Positions 26,511 to 35,029 of a stretch of 64,000 nucleotides of DNA are shown here, piece after piece. The position numbers and the translations under genes are program-made. Origin of the DNA: Pseudomonas turukhanskensis (GTDB lineage: Bacteria > Pseudomonadota > Gammaproteobacteria > Pseudomonadales > Pseudomonadaceae); contig NZ_BSFN01000011.1 of assembly GCF_027922365.1 (NCBI RefSeq), positions 98,725 to 162,724 on the forward strand. Direction: 5' to 3'. Below the pieces are notes generated by a model. It had not been told where the DNA came from and made no database searches. It saw only the letters and a program-made list of their open reading frames with translations. The first letter of the stretch is position 1. Each line of letters starts with the position of its first letter.

Positions 26511-28151
26511 ATGAGTGAATTAATTCGCGTACCTGACATTGGCAGCGGTGAAGGTGAAGTTATCGAACTGATGGTGAAAGTGGGCGATCGGATTGAAGCC
26601 GATCAAAGCCTGCTGACCCTCGAGTCGGACAAAGCCAGCATGGAAATCCCCGCGCCGAAAGCCGGCGTGGTGAAAAGCCTGAAGGTCAAACTCGGCGATC
26701 GCCTGAAAGAAGGCGATGAGCTGCTGGAATTGGAAGTGGACGGCGCTGAAGCAGCGCCGGCCGCTGCCGAACCTGCTGCCAAGGCCGAAGCCGCGCCCGC
26801 TGCTGAACCGGCCAAAGCGGCCGAGCCTGCGCCTGCCGCCGCGCCAGCCGCTGCTACCAGCAGCTCGGTTCAGGACATCCACGTGCCGGATATCGGCTCG
26901 TCAGGCAAAGCCAAGATCATCGAATTGCTGGTAAAAGTCGGTGACACGGTGCAAGCCGAGCAATCGCTGCTGGTGCTGGAGTCTGACAAGGCCAGCATGG
27001 AAATCCCCTCGCCGGCTGCCGGCGTGGTGGAAAGCCTGAGCGTGAAGCTGGACGACGAAGTCGGCACCGGCGACCTGATTCTGAAACTGAAAGTGGCAGG
27101 TAGCGCACCGGCTGCAGCGCCTGCACCAGCAGCAGCTCCTGCCGCTAAAGAAGAAGCCGCGCCAGCTCCAGCAACTGCCGCACCCGCCAAGGCTGAAGCG
27201 GCACCAGCGGTGCCCGCAGCCCCGGCCAAAGACGGTGCCAAAACCCACGCAGGCCCGGCGGTTCGCCAACTGGCTCGCGAGTTCGGCGTTGAGCTGAGCG
27301 CGGTGACTGCCAGCGGTCCGCATGGTCGTGTGCTCAAAGAAGACGTGCAGGTCTACGTCAAAGCCATGATGCAGAAGGCCAAGGAAGCACCGGCTGCCGG
27401 CGCTACCGGTGGTGCAGGCATTCCGCCGGTTCCGGAAGTCGATTTCAGCCGCTTTGGTGAAATTGAAGAAGTGCCAATGACCCGCCTGATGCAGGTCGGC
27501 GCCGCCAACCTGCACCGCAGCTGGCTCAATGTGCCGCACGTTACCCAGTTTGATTCGGCCGATATCACCGAGCTCGAAGCCTTCCGCATTGCGCAGAAAG
27601 CCGTCGCCGAGAAAGCGGGCGTCAAGCTCACCGTGCTGCCGCTGCTGCTCAAGGCCTGCGCCTACCTGCTCAAGGAACTGCCAGACTTCAACAGCTCCCT
27701 GGCGCCGTCGGGCAAAGCGATCATCCGCAAGAAATACGTGAACATCGGCTTTGCCGTGGACACTCCGGACGGTCTGCTGGTGCCGGTCATCAAGGACGTC
27801 GACAAGAAGAGCTTGCTGCAACTGGCTGCCGAAGCCGCAGAACTGGCGGAAAAAGCGCGCACCAAGAAGCTCTCGGCCGACGCCATGCAAGGCGCCTGCT
27901 TCACCATTTCCAGCCTCGGGCATATTGGCGGCACCGGCTTCACGCCGATCGTCAACGCACCGGAAGTGGCGATCCTCGGGGTTTCCAAGGCCACCATGCA
28001 GCCAGTTTGGGACGGTAAAGCGTTCCAGCCAAAACTGATGCTGCCGCTGTCCTTGTCTTACGACCACCGCGTGATCAATGGTGCCGCTGCCGCTCGCTTC
28101 ACCAAACGTCTGAGCGACGTACTGGGCGATATCCGCACCATGCTGCTGTAA
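26511..28151 (+). CDS. aceF: Pyruvate dehydrogenase E2, dihydrolipoamide acetyltransferase
   Basis: Core acetyltransferase of pyruvate dehydrogenase, transferring acetyl from lipoate to CoA. The 546 residues comprise two lipoyl domains, each with the ESDKASMEIP lipoylation loop (lysines 41 and 160). Ala/Pro-rich linkers follow each, then a peripheral-subunit-binding domain near 244-281 (GPAVRQLAREFGVELSAV) and the catalytic domain from about 320. The active-site motif SYDHRVINGA (His519) is present. Two rather than three lipoyl domains is the Pseudomonas/Azotobacter-type variation. The operon ends here with a strong terminator; lpd is not adjacent. Confidence 0.97.
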   Translation: MSELIRVPDIGSGEGEVIELMVKVGDRIEADQSLLTLESDKASMEIPAPKAGVVKSLKVKLGDRLKEGDELLELEVDGAEAAPAAAEPAAKAEAAPAAEPAKAAEPAPAAAPAAATSSSVQDIHVPDIGSSGKAKIIELLVKVGDTVQAEQSLLVLESDKASMEIPSPAAGVVESLSVKLDDEVGTGDLILKLKVAGSAPAAAPAPAAAPAAKEEAAPAPATAAPAKAEAAPAVPAAPAKDGAKTHAGPAVRQLAREFGVELSAVTASGPHGRVLKEDVQVYVKAMMQKAKEAPAAGATGGAGIPPVPEVDFSRFGEIEEVPMTRLMQVGAANLHRSWLNVPHVTQFDSADITELEAFRIAQKAVAEKAGVKLTVLPLLLKACAYLLKELPDFNSSLAPSGKAIIRKKYVNIGFAVDTPDGLLVPVIKDVDKKSLLQLAAEAAELAEKARTKKLSADAMQGACFTISSLGHIGGTGFTPIVNAPEVAILGVSKATMQPVWDGKAFQPKLMLPLSLSYDHRVINGAAAARFTKRLSDVLGDIRTMLL

Positions 28152-28197
28152 GGCGTTAACGCTTCAATATTTCGGGCATGCCACGCTCGTACCTCAG

Positions 28198-28223
28198 CCC
28201 CGCCGATTGGCGGGGTTTTTTTT
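28198..28223 (+). terminator. Rho-independent terminator of aceEF
   Basis: CCCCGCC-GATT-GGCGGGG followed by eight T. Strong seven-pair GC stem 46 bases after the aceF stop. Confidence 0.93.
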
Positions 28224-28265
28224 GCGTGTTTTTTCACGGGAAAACAACACACTCAAACCCGACAT

Positions 28266-28363
28266 CCGTCATTCCAGCGCAGGCTGGGATCCAGAATCCT
28301 GGAGAGGACGAGCAATGGGGTTCGACACTGCATTCTGGGTCCCAGCCTACGCTGGGACGACGG
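28266..28363. repeat. Inverted-repeat element, CGTCATTCC...GGGAATCC family
   Basis: Left unit 28266-28297 (CCGTCATTCCAGCGCAGGCT... to AGAAT) and right unit 28332-28363 (ATTCTGGGTCCCAGCCTACG... to GACGACGG) are inverted copies facing each other, each itself containing a small stem. Related units lie at 51277-51354 (outward-facing order) and a degraded half at 37918-37952. Confidence 0.75.
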
Positions 28364-28384
28364 TGGAAACCTTGCCAGGTCAGG

Positions 28385-28418
28385 CGTAGGGCGAATATCC
28401 GCGCAGCGGATATCCGCC
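28385..28418. repeat. Palindromic repeat, GGGCGAATATCCGC family
   Basis: CGTAGGGCGAATATCCGC + GCAGCGGATATCCGCC: a stem with a short centre. An almost identical copy lies in inverted orientation at 37855-37888, so this is a dispersed family. It ends 12 bases from the stop of the leftward exported-protein gene. Confidence 0.75.
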
Positions 28419-28430
28419 GATACCAGGAAA

Positions 28431-28964
28431 TCAGCCGCGCTGAAGATTACGCAACAAGAACGACAACGCTTTGGCCAGCTCCGCCGCGCCCTGATGATCA
28501 CGGCGAATGGTCAGCCACGGGCTGCCATCCTGGGGGTTTTTCAGTACGCAGGTGCGCTCGGTCGGCGGGCAGTCGTATTTGATATACGGGTCCACACCAA
28601 ATACCTCCAGCCGCTGGTTGCGCACTTCCAGCTTTACGCCTTCGGCCTCACGGGTTTTCTGCTGAATCAGCAGCTCCCCCGGCGCGCCGACGCTCAGTTG
28701 ATACACCTGGTCATGGCGGTCAGGCTGGCCCACCTGAAAAGCGGCGCGCACGGCATAGGTGTCGAGCAGCTCGTTGCTTTGCGCCAACAGCGCCTGGCGC
28801 TCGTCATTGGTGAGGTACAAATGCTTGAGTTCATTGAGGTAGCGGGCCTGTTCGGCACCACTCAATTGAGCCTGCGGCTGCGCCGCTTGCGCAGCAGACG
28901 CAGCCAGCAAGATAGAGGCGAGCGCAGGCAATATTTCCAGCCGCCTTGTCAGTCGTGTTCGCAT
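28431..28964 (-). CDS. Exported hypothetical protein
   Basis: A 177-residue protein with a clear Sec signal peptide: MRTRLTRR then a hydrophobic stretch and an AQA-A cleavage site near residues 27-28. The mature part is hydrophilic, with 'RYLNELKHLYLTNDERQALL' near the start and two Cys ('YDCPPTERTCVLKN') that could form a disulfide in the periplasm. No domain recognised. It is divergent from dipA with 65 bases between start codons, and no counterpart is remembered at this spot in P. aeruginosa, where dipA follows aceF directly. Confidence 0.75.
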   Translation of the reverse strand: MRTRLTRRLEILPALASILLAASAAQAAQPQAQLSGAEQARYLNELKHLYLTNDERQALLAQSNELLDTYAVRAAFQVGQPDRHDQVYQLSVGAPGELLIQQKTREAEGVKLEVRNQRLEVFGVDPYIKYDCPPTERTCVLKNPQDGSPWLTIRRDHQGAAELAKALSFLLRNLQRG

Positions 28965-29029
28965 GATGCACCCTTACCGAAGAAGTGGCCCCGAGCCACT
29001 CGTTCAGCATACTGGAAGCGAGTCTCCCG

Positions 29030-31726
29030 ATGAAAAGCCATACCGATGCCGCCAGCCGTCCGGCGGTCGAGGTTGTGACGCAGTTGCCAGTGCCTTCGCG
29101 GCTCGGCATGTTGCGTTTCGAGCGGCTTAATGAGGCCAGCTGGACGCTTTTATTCCTCGATTCCTCCTGCGAAGCCCAACTGGGCCTGGCCGCCGGTGAA
29201 CTTTGCGGCTTGATCGGCTCGCCCTACGCCAGCCTCATGGAGCCCGAAGAACGCTACCAGTTGCACGACACCATTCAGCTGCAACTCAAAGACAGCCCGC
29301 ACTACAAAGTGCATTACAAGCTGCACACGCCCCTGGGCGTCCTGCACCTGGTGGAGCTTGGCGAAGCCTTCAAGCAACACGGCCGGCAGCTGCTACGCGG
29401 TTATCTCCTGTCGGCGGAGGAACCGGTTTTCCCCGACCGCCAGCCGCAACAGTCCGAACTGCAAATCCAGAACAGCCGCCTGCAAGCCTCCCTCGAACTC
29501 TATCAACGCTCCCAGGAAGAACACCTGCAGCACCTGGTACGCAGCCGCGCCCAGCAGAGCATGATCGTGCGCCTGGCGCGCCATCGTTACAGCTCCGACA
29601 ACCAGGTATTCGAGGCCGCACAACTGATCACCAAGGCCGCCTGCGAGACGTTCAACGTCGCCCGCGCCAGCCTCTGGCACCTGCGCCAGGAAATGCTCGA
29701 CCCCATCACCATGTTCAGCACCGACATCGGCCAGCACGAACTGCCCACGCCGATCAACGCCAGCAAATACCCGCACTACCTTGCCGCCCTTCACAGCGGC
29801 CGCGCCATCGATGCCCACAGCGCCATGCGCGACCCGCGCACCCGCGAGCTGGCCGAAACCCACCTGTTGCCCCGTGGCGTGACCGCCATGCTTGATGCCA
29901 GCGTGCGCGTGGCCGGTGAAGTGGTGGCGGTGCTGTGCCTGGAGCACGTGGGTACCGAGCGCGTGTGGCAAGCCGATGAAATTGCCTTTGCCGGCGAGCT
30001 CGCCGACCAGTTCGCCCATGCCATGGTCAACCAGCAACGGCGCAGTGCCAACAGTGAGCTGCAACTGTTCCGCCGCGCCGTGGAGCAGAGCGCCAGCGCG
30101 TTTTTGCTGATCGACCGCGAAGGCATCGTCGAATACGTCAACCCGAGCTTTACCGCCATCACCCTGTTCAGCCCGGATGAAGTACAGGGCAGGCGTTTGT
30201 CCGACCTGCCCGCCCTCGCCAACCTCAGCGACCTGCTGTTCGATGCCCACTCCAACCTCGCCCAGCAAAACAGCTGGCACGGCGAGTTCCGCAGCCGGCG
30301 CAAGAGCCTGGAGCCCTACTGGGGCCACCTGTCGATTTCCAAGGTATATGGCGGCGACGGCGAGCTGACGCACTACATCGGCATTTACGAAGACATCACC
30401 CAGAGCAAGTTGGCCCAGCAGCGCATCGAGCGCCTGGCTTATACCGACAACCTCACCCGCCTGGGCAACCGCCCGGCGTTTATCCGCAGCATGGAAGAGC
30501 GTTTCTCCGCCCACAGCGAGAAACCCACCAGCCTGCTGTTGGTGGATATCGACAACTTCAAACGCATCAACGACAGCCTCGGCCATCAGACCGGCGACAA
30601 GCTGCTTATGAGTCTGGCCCGGCGCCTGCGCAACAGCCTGAACGCCAATAACAGCCTGGCGCGCTTTGCCAGTAACGAATTCGCCGTGCTGCTGGATAAC
30701 TGCGACATCGCCGAAGGCCAGCGCATTGCCGGGCAAATTTTGCAGACCCTGGATAAACCGCTGTTCGTCGACAACCAGCTGATTAGTGTCACCGGTTCGG
30801 TCGGCCTGGCCTGCGCGCCGCTGCATGGCGAAGACTCCCACACGTTGATGAAACACGCGGGCCTGGCGCTGCACAAAGCCAAGGCCAACGGTAAACACCA
30901 GGTGCAGGTGTTTACCGAGACGCTGAACGCCGAGGCCAACTACAAGCTGTTTGTGGAAAACAACCTGCGCCGCGCCCTGACCCAGAACGAGCTGGAAGTG
31001 TTCTACCAGCCCAAGCTCGACCTGCGCAGCGGCCACCTAACCGGCATGGAAGCGCTGCTGCGCTGGAACCATCCGGAAAAAGGCATGATCAACCCGGACC
31101 AATTTATCAGCGTGGCCGAAGACACCGGCCTGATCATTCCCATCGGCAAATGGGTGGCGCGCCAGGCGTGCCGCATGAGCAAGCAGCTCACCGCCCTGGG
31201 GCTGGGCGATATTCAGGTGGCCATCAACCTGTCGCCCAAGCAGTTCTCCGACCCCGACCTGGTGGGCTCCATCGCCGATATTCTCGAAGAGGAACAGCTG
31301 CCGGCGTACCTGTTGGAACTGGAACTGACCGAGAGCCTGCTGCTGGAAGCCACCGACGACACCCGCCAACAGCTCAACCGCCTGAAGAGCCTGGGCCTGA
31401 CCCTGGCCATGGACGACTTCGGCACCGGCTATTCGTCGCTCAGTTACCTGAAGAAATTCCCCATCGATGTCATCAAGATCGATCGCAGCTTTATCAAAGA
31501 CATCCCGGACAATCAGGACGACATGGAAATCACCTCTGCGGTGATCGCCATGGCCCACAACCTCAAGCTCAAAGTCGTGGCCGAAGGCATCGAGAACTCC
31601 GCCCAGTTAAGCTTCCTGCGCCGGCACAAATGCGATACCGGCCAGGGTTATCTGTTTGACCGGCCCATTCCCGGCCGCGACCTGCTGGAAAGCCTGCGCC
31701 GCTACCCGTGCCGACCGGCGACCTGA
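29030..31726 (+). CDS. dipA: Cyclic-di-GMP phosphodiesterase DipA-like (GAF-PAS-degenerate GGDEF-EAL)
   Basis: Degrades c-di-GMP, promoting motility and dispersal. The start MKSHTDAASRPAVEVV at 29030 gives 898 residues, close to the 899 of PA5017. Domain order: an N-terminal PAS-like sensor, a coiled stretch about 140-190, GAF about 190-330, PAS about 345-465, GGDEF about 470-630 and EAL about 640-890. The GGDEF site reads ASNEF near 546-550, so cyclase activity is lost, as in DipA. The EAL domain keeps EALLRW near 673, 'DDFGTGYSSLSYL' and 'KVVAEGIE', so hydrolysis is expected. Follows aceF in conserved order. No membrane segment is seen. Confidence 0.92.
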   Translation: MKSHTDAASRPAVEVVTQLPVPSRLGMLRFERLNEASWTLLFLDSSCEAQLGLAAGELCGLIGSPYASLMEPEERYQLHDTIQLQLKDSPHYKVHYKLHTPLGVLHLVELGEAFKQHGRQLLRGYLLSAEEPVFPDRQPQQSELQIQNSRLQASLELYQRSQEEHLQHLVRSRAQQSMIVRLARHRYSSDNQVFEAAQLITKAACETFNVARASLWHLRQEMLDPITMFSTDIGQHELPTPINASKYPHYLAALHSGRAIDAHSAMRDPRTRELAETHLLPRGVTAMLDASVRVAGEVVAVLCLEHVGTERVWQADEIAFAGELADQFAHAMVNQQRRSANSELQLFRRAVEQSASAFLLIDREGIVEYVNPSFTAITLFSPDEVQGRRLSDLPALANLSDLLFDAHSNLAQQNSWHGEFRSRRKSLEPYWGHLSISKVYGGDGELTHYIGIYEDITQSKLAQQRIERLAYTDNLTRLGNRPAFIRSMEERFSAHSEKPTSLLLVDIDNFKRINDSLGHQTGDKLLMSLARRLRNSLNANNSLARFASNEFAVLLDNCDIAEGQRIAGQILQTLDKPLFVDNQLISVTGSVGLACAPLHGEDSHTLMKHAGLALHKAKANGKHQVQVFTETLNAEANYKLFVENNLRRALTQNELEVFYQPKLDLRSGHLTGMEALLRWNHPEKGMINPDQFISVAEDTGLIIPIGKWVARQACRMSKQLTALGLGDIQVAINLSPKQFSDPDLVGSIADILEEEQLPAYLLELELTESLLLEATDDTRQQLNRLKSLGLTLAMDDFGTGYSSLSYLKKFPIDVIKIDRSFIKDIPDNQDDMEITSAVIAMAHNLKLKVVAEGIENSAQLSFLRRHKCDTGQGYLFDRPIPGRDLLESLRRYPCRPAT

Positions 31727-31809
31727 TTCTGTTGTAACGCTGGCCCTTGCAATCGGTCCACTGCAACACCACAACTGCAAAACCCATCTGTTAACCCAAG
31801 GAGCCTGCC

Positions 31810-32454
31810 ATGGTGCTGCGTTCGCAAATTCTCGCCCACAAGCTCGACCTGCCCACCGCAGAGCAAGCCCTGCCCGGCCGTGAAAGCCCAATGCCGGTGC
31901 CGGAGCAGCACTTCGTCAACGGCAACCCGCTGCAGGGCCCATTCCCCGCAGGCCTGGAAACGGCCATTTTCGGCCTAGGTTGTTTCTGGGGTGCCGAACG
32001 GCGTTTCTGGCAGCAGCCCGGCGTGTACAGCACCGCCGTGGGTTACGCCGGCGGCCATACGCCCAACCCTACCTACGATGAAACCTGCTCGGGCCTGACC
32101 GGCCACAGCGAAGTGGTGCTGGTGGTGTTCGACCCGAAAGTGACCAGCTATGAAGCGCTGCTGAAAGTGTTCTGGGAAGCCCACAACCCGACCCAGGGCA
32201 TGCGCCAGGGCAACGACGTCGGCAGCCAGTACCGCTCGGCCATCTACGCCACCAGCCCGGCTCAGCTCGATGCTGCGCTGACCAGCCAGGTGGCCTTCCA
32301 GAAGCAACTGGAAGCGGCCGGCTTTGGCGCCATCACCACTGAAATCATCGAAGCGCCGGCCTTCTATTACGCCGAGGCGTACCACCAGCAGTACTTGGCC
32401 AAGAACCCAAATGGCTACTGCGGGCTGGGTGGCACCGGCGTTTGCCTGCTGTAA
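31810..32454 (+). CDS. msrA: Peptide methionine-S-sulfoxide reductase MsrA
   Basis: Repairs oxidised methionine in proteins using thioredoxin. The 214-residue protein carries the catalytic motif FGLGCFWGAER (Cys58) and recycling cysteines in the C-terminal 'NGYCGLGGTGVCLL' (Cys204, Cys212). The N-terminal 45-residue extension is also found in E. coli-type MsrA. AAGGAG lies upstream of the ATG. Located directly after dipA as in P. aeruginosa; a structured hairpin follows the stop. Confidence 0.96.
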   Translation: MVLRSQILAHKLDLPTAEQALPGRESPMPVPEQHFVNGNPLQGPFPAGLETAIFGLGCFWGAERRFWQQPGVYSTAVGYAGGHTPNPTYDETCSGLTGHSEVVLVVFDPKVTSYEALLKVFWEAHNPTQGMRQGNDVGSQYRSAIYATSPAQLDAALTSQVAFQKQLEAAGFGAITTEIIEAPAFYYAEAYHQQYLAKNPNGYCGLGGTGVCLL

Positions 32455-32464
32455 AGGCACCTGC

Positions 32465-32496
32465 ACCGGTCTTGACTGCCCACAGTCTCGACCGGT
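32465..32496 (+). terminator. Long two-part hairpin after msrA, possible terminator
   Basis: ACCGGTC-tt-GACTG-ccca-CAGTC-tc-GACCGGT: seven pairs, a small internal loop, five pairs and a tetraloop, starting 11 bases after the msrA stop. There is no T-run, so it may instead stabilise the mRNA end. Confidence 0.5.
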
Positions 32497-32611
32497 TCAC
32501 GCCCTGGCGAACGTCTAAGTGCTGCTGTAACACACAAGTTGTAGGATGACTCTCTGCCAGCTGCCATGCCGGTGCCGCACCGCACGCGACTATAAAAAAG
32601 AGAGAATCCGC

Positions 32612-33628
32612 ATGAACACGTTTAGCCTCGGGCGTAGCCGCCTGGTCGTAGGTTTTTCCGCACTGCTCGGTTTCGCCAACACCGCGCTCGCCGACGACGC
32701 CCCCATCGTCATCAAGTTTTCCCACGTTGTCGCTGAAAACACGCCCAAGGGCGAAGGCGCATTGCTGTTTAAAAAGTTCGCCGAAGAGCGCCTGCCGGGC
32801 AAAGTGAAGGTCGAGATTTACCCCAATTCCAGCCTGTACGGCGATGCAGATGAGCTGCAGGCTCTGCGCGATAACAAGTTGCAGATCCTCGCGCCGTCAC
32901 TGGCCAAGTTCGGTGAGTACAACAAGCAACTGCAAATCTTCGACCTGCCGTTTCTGTTCGACGACCTTGAAGCCGTGAACCGCTTCCAGCAGCGCGCGAA
33001 GGGCCGTCAATTGCTCTCCGGCATGCAGAAAAGCAACATCACGGGCCTGGCCTATTGGCACAACGGCATGAAGCAGTTGTCGGCTATCAAACCGCTGAAC
33101 AACCCCGCCGACGCCGAGGGCCTGGCTTTTCGCATTCAGCCCTCCCCCATCATCGAAAGCCAATTCACGGCCCTCGGCGCCACGCCGGTAAAACTGCCAT
33201 TCGCCGCCACCCTGCAAGCGCTCAAAGACGGCCAGGTGCAGGGCACCGAGAATACCTGGTCGAATATTTACAGCCAGCAATACGCCCAGGTGCAGCCGTA
33301 CATCATGGAAACCAACCACGGCGTGCTCGACTACATGCTGGTGACCAACACGCAGTTCTGGTACGCCATTCCCCATGCCACGCGCACCGAGCTGGAAGAC
33401 ATTATTGAGAAGGTGACCTTTCTGGTGAATAACGCCGCCGAGGCGCAAAACGTCTTGGCGCGCCAGCAACTGACCCAGGGCAAAACCCACGTCATCACGC
33501 TCACCGACCAGGAACGCAGCAGCTGGCGCGCGGCCATGCAACCGGTGTGGAAAGAGTACGAAGCGGTGATCGGCGCCGACCTTATTAAGGCCGCCCAGCA
33601 GGTCAACCGAAAAAATGCAGCGAAGTAA
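32612..33628 (+). CDS. TRAP-type C4-dicarboxylate-like substrate-binding protein (DctP family), orphan
   Basis: Periplasmic binding protein of a TRAP transporter. The 338 residues begin MNTFSLGRSRLVVGFSALLG with a signal peptide cleaved near 'ALA-DD'. The mature part shows 'IKFSHVVAENTPKGEGALLF', 'VEIYPNSSLYGDADELQALR', and 'VQGTENTWSNIYSQQYAQVQ', normal for DctP. The conserved substrate arginine appears in 'EGLAFRIQPSPI'. No membrane partners (DctQ, DctM) are adjacent; the next gene is an HD-GYP enzyme. It either pairs with a distant permease or serves another purpose such as sensing. Start chosen for the signal peptide; AGAGAG lies upstream. Confidence 0.9.
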   Translation: MNTFSLGRSRLVVGFSALLGFANTALADDAPIVIKFSHVVAENTPKGEGALLFKKFAEERLPGKVKVEIYPNSSLYGDADELQALRDNKLQILAPSLAKFGEYNKQLQIFDLPFLFDDLEAVNRFQQRAKGRQLLSGMQKSNITGLAYWHNGMKQLSAIKPLNNPADAEGLAFRIQPSPIIESQFTALGATPVKLPFAATLQALKDGQVQGTENTWSNIYSQQYAQVQPYIMETNHGVLDYMLVTNTQFWYAIPHATRTELEDIIEKVTFLVNNAAEAQNVLARQQLTQGKTHVITLTDQERSSWRAAMQPVWKEYEAVIGADLIKAAQQVNRKNAAK

Positions 33629-33716
33629 AGCTGGCTGTTAGCCATTAGGCGGGTCACAGCCCGCCGTTGGCACGCTAGACTTAGGGGCAAATAACCAGTG
33701 GCCCCATGAGCCCGGC

Positions 33717-34982
33717 ATGCCAGATTCCAAAAAACTGCTCGTCCCCGAACAACTGTGCGTCGGCCTCTATGTTCAGCTTGACCTGAATTGGTGGGAGCAC
33801 GACTTCGCGTTCAATAGCTTCAAAATCAAGGACCAGGCCCAGCTCGACGCGCTGCTCGCCCTCGGCTTGCCGCAGGTGCGCTACGACCCGGCCAAGAGCG
33901 ACTGCCTGCCCCTGCCCCACCCCGACGAACTGCCCCCGGTTATCGTTGAAGAGCCACCGCCTCCGCCCGCGCCGCCCACCGCCGAAGAACTGGCTGCCCA
34001 GGCCCGCGCGGTCAAACTGAGCAAGCTGCGCAAACGTCTGTCCGAGGTGGACCGCAAGTTCATCCACACCAGCCAGTTGGTCAAGGAACTCACCCAAACC
34101 CTGCACCGCGCGCCCGAGGATGTGGTAAAGCAGGCCGGTGAGGTGGTTCGCGAACTCGTCGGCACCATGATGGCCGAGGACGGCGTGGTACTGCACACCA
34201 TCAACGGCAAGGCAGCCGAAGACGCCTACTCCCATGCGCTGAACGTGACTGTGCTGTCGATGATGCTCGGCCGCCAACTGGGCTATGACAGTGAAGCCTG
34301 CCACTCGCTGGGCCTGGGCGCGCTGCTGCACGATATCGGCAAGATGGATGTGCCCAGCAAGGTACTGCTCAAAACCGAGCCGCTAAACCGCCCGGAACTG
34401 CAGTTTTTGCAGATGCACCCCGAGTTCGGTCGCCGCCGGGGGCAGAAGCTGATGCTCGATGACGAGGTGCTGCGCATCATCTACGAGCACCACGAATATT
34501 GTGACGGTAGCGGCTACCCGAACAAACTGCACGAGGCCAGCATCGGCCGCCTGAGCCGCGTGGTATGCATCACCAATCACTTCGACAACCTGTGCAACCC
34601 GAACAACCCTCGCGATGCCATCAGCCCGCACGAGGCGCTGGCGCGAATGTTCAACCAGCACAAGGAACGCTTCGACCAGGTCGCGCTAAAGGCTTTTATC
34701 CGTTGCATGGGCGTGTACCCGCCGGGCAGCCTGGTGCAATTGCAGGACGGCCGTTACGGCCTGGTACTGGGCATGCACCCGACCCTGCCGCTCAAGCCAA
34801 CGCTGATTCTGTACGAAGCGGCCATTCCCAAAAGCGAGGCGCTGATCGTCAATCTTGAGCAGGAGCCGGAGTTGGCGATTGCCAAGAGCGTGCGGGCCTC
34901 GGAGCTGGATGAGGCGGCGCGCGAGTATTTGAACCCACGCCAGCAAGTGAGCTATTACGTGGATCCGAAGCGGCCGAAATAG
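33717..34982 (+). CDS. HD-GYP domain c-di-GMP phosphodiesterase with DUF3391 N-terminus
   Basis: Predicted to hydrolyse c-di-GMP. The 421-residue soluble protein has an N-terminal DUF3391-like region (LLVPEQLCVGLYVQLDLNWW) and a proline-rich linker near 80-92. A coiled stretch and the HD-GYP domain follow: 'YSHALNVTVLSMMLGRQLGY', HDIGK near residue 204, HHEYCDGSGYP near 258-268. All signature residues (HD, HHE, GYP) are present, so activity is plausible. The C-terminal 'GSLVQLQDGRYGLVLG' is shared by the DUF3391/HD-GYP subfamily. It lies in the same stretch as dipA, two genes apart. A hairpin separates it from convergent rlmJ. Confidence 0.9.
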   Translation: MPDSKKLLVPEQLCVGLYVQLDLNWWEHDFAFNSFKIKDQAQLDALLALGLPQVRYDPAKSDCLPLPHPDELPPVIVEEPPPPPAPPTAEELAAQARAVKLSKLRKRLSEVDRKFIHTSQLVKELTQTLHRAPEDVVKQAGEVVRELVGTMMAEDGVVLHTINGKAAEDAYSHALNVTVLSMMLGRQLGYDSEACHSLGLGALLHDIGKMDVPSKVLLKTEPLNRPELQFLQMHPEFGRRRGQKLMLDDEVLRIIYEHHEYCDGSGYPNKLHEASIGRLSRVVCITNHFDNLCNPNNPRDAISPHEALARMFNQHKERFDQVALKAFIRCMGVYPPGSLVQLQDGRYGLVLGMHPTLPLKPTLILYEAAIPKSEALIVNLEQEPELAIAKSVRASELDEAAREYLNPRQQVSYYVDPKRPK

Positions 34983-34994
34983 CACCCGCTCCTA

Positions 34995-35029
34995 CGAATA
35001 ATCGAACGTCCACACCGTTCGATTATTCG
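34995..35029. terminator. Bidirectional hairpin between HD-GYP gene and rlmJ
   Basis: CGAATAATCGAACG / CGTTCGATTATTCG, a perfect 14-base inverted repeat with a seven-base loop. The right arm contains the rlmJ stop codon (35023-35025). Convergent genes end on both sides, which fits a shared terminator, although no long T-run follows. Confidence 0.65.

Noticed and set aside
28266..28418. Possible CRISPR array
   Set aside because: Two repeat families in inverted pairs, not direct repeats with uniform spacers, and no cas gene in the window.
33634..33665. Small GC hairpins after the TRAP binding-protein gene
   Set aside because: GGCT/AGCC and GGCGGG/CCCGCC stems are short and lack a T-run; not strong enough to call a terminator.
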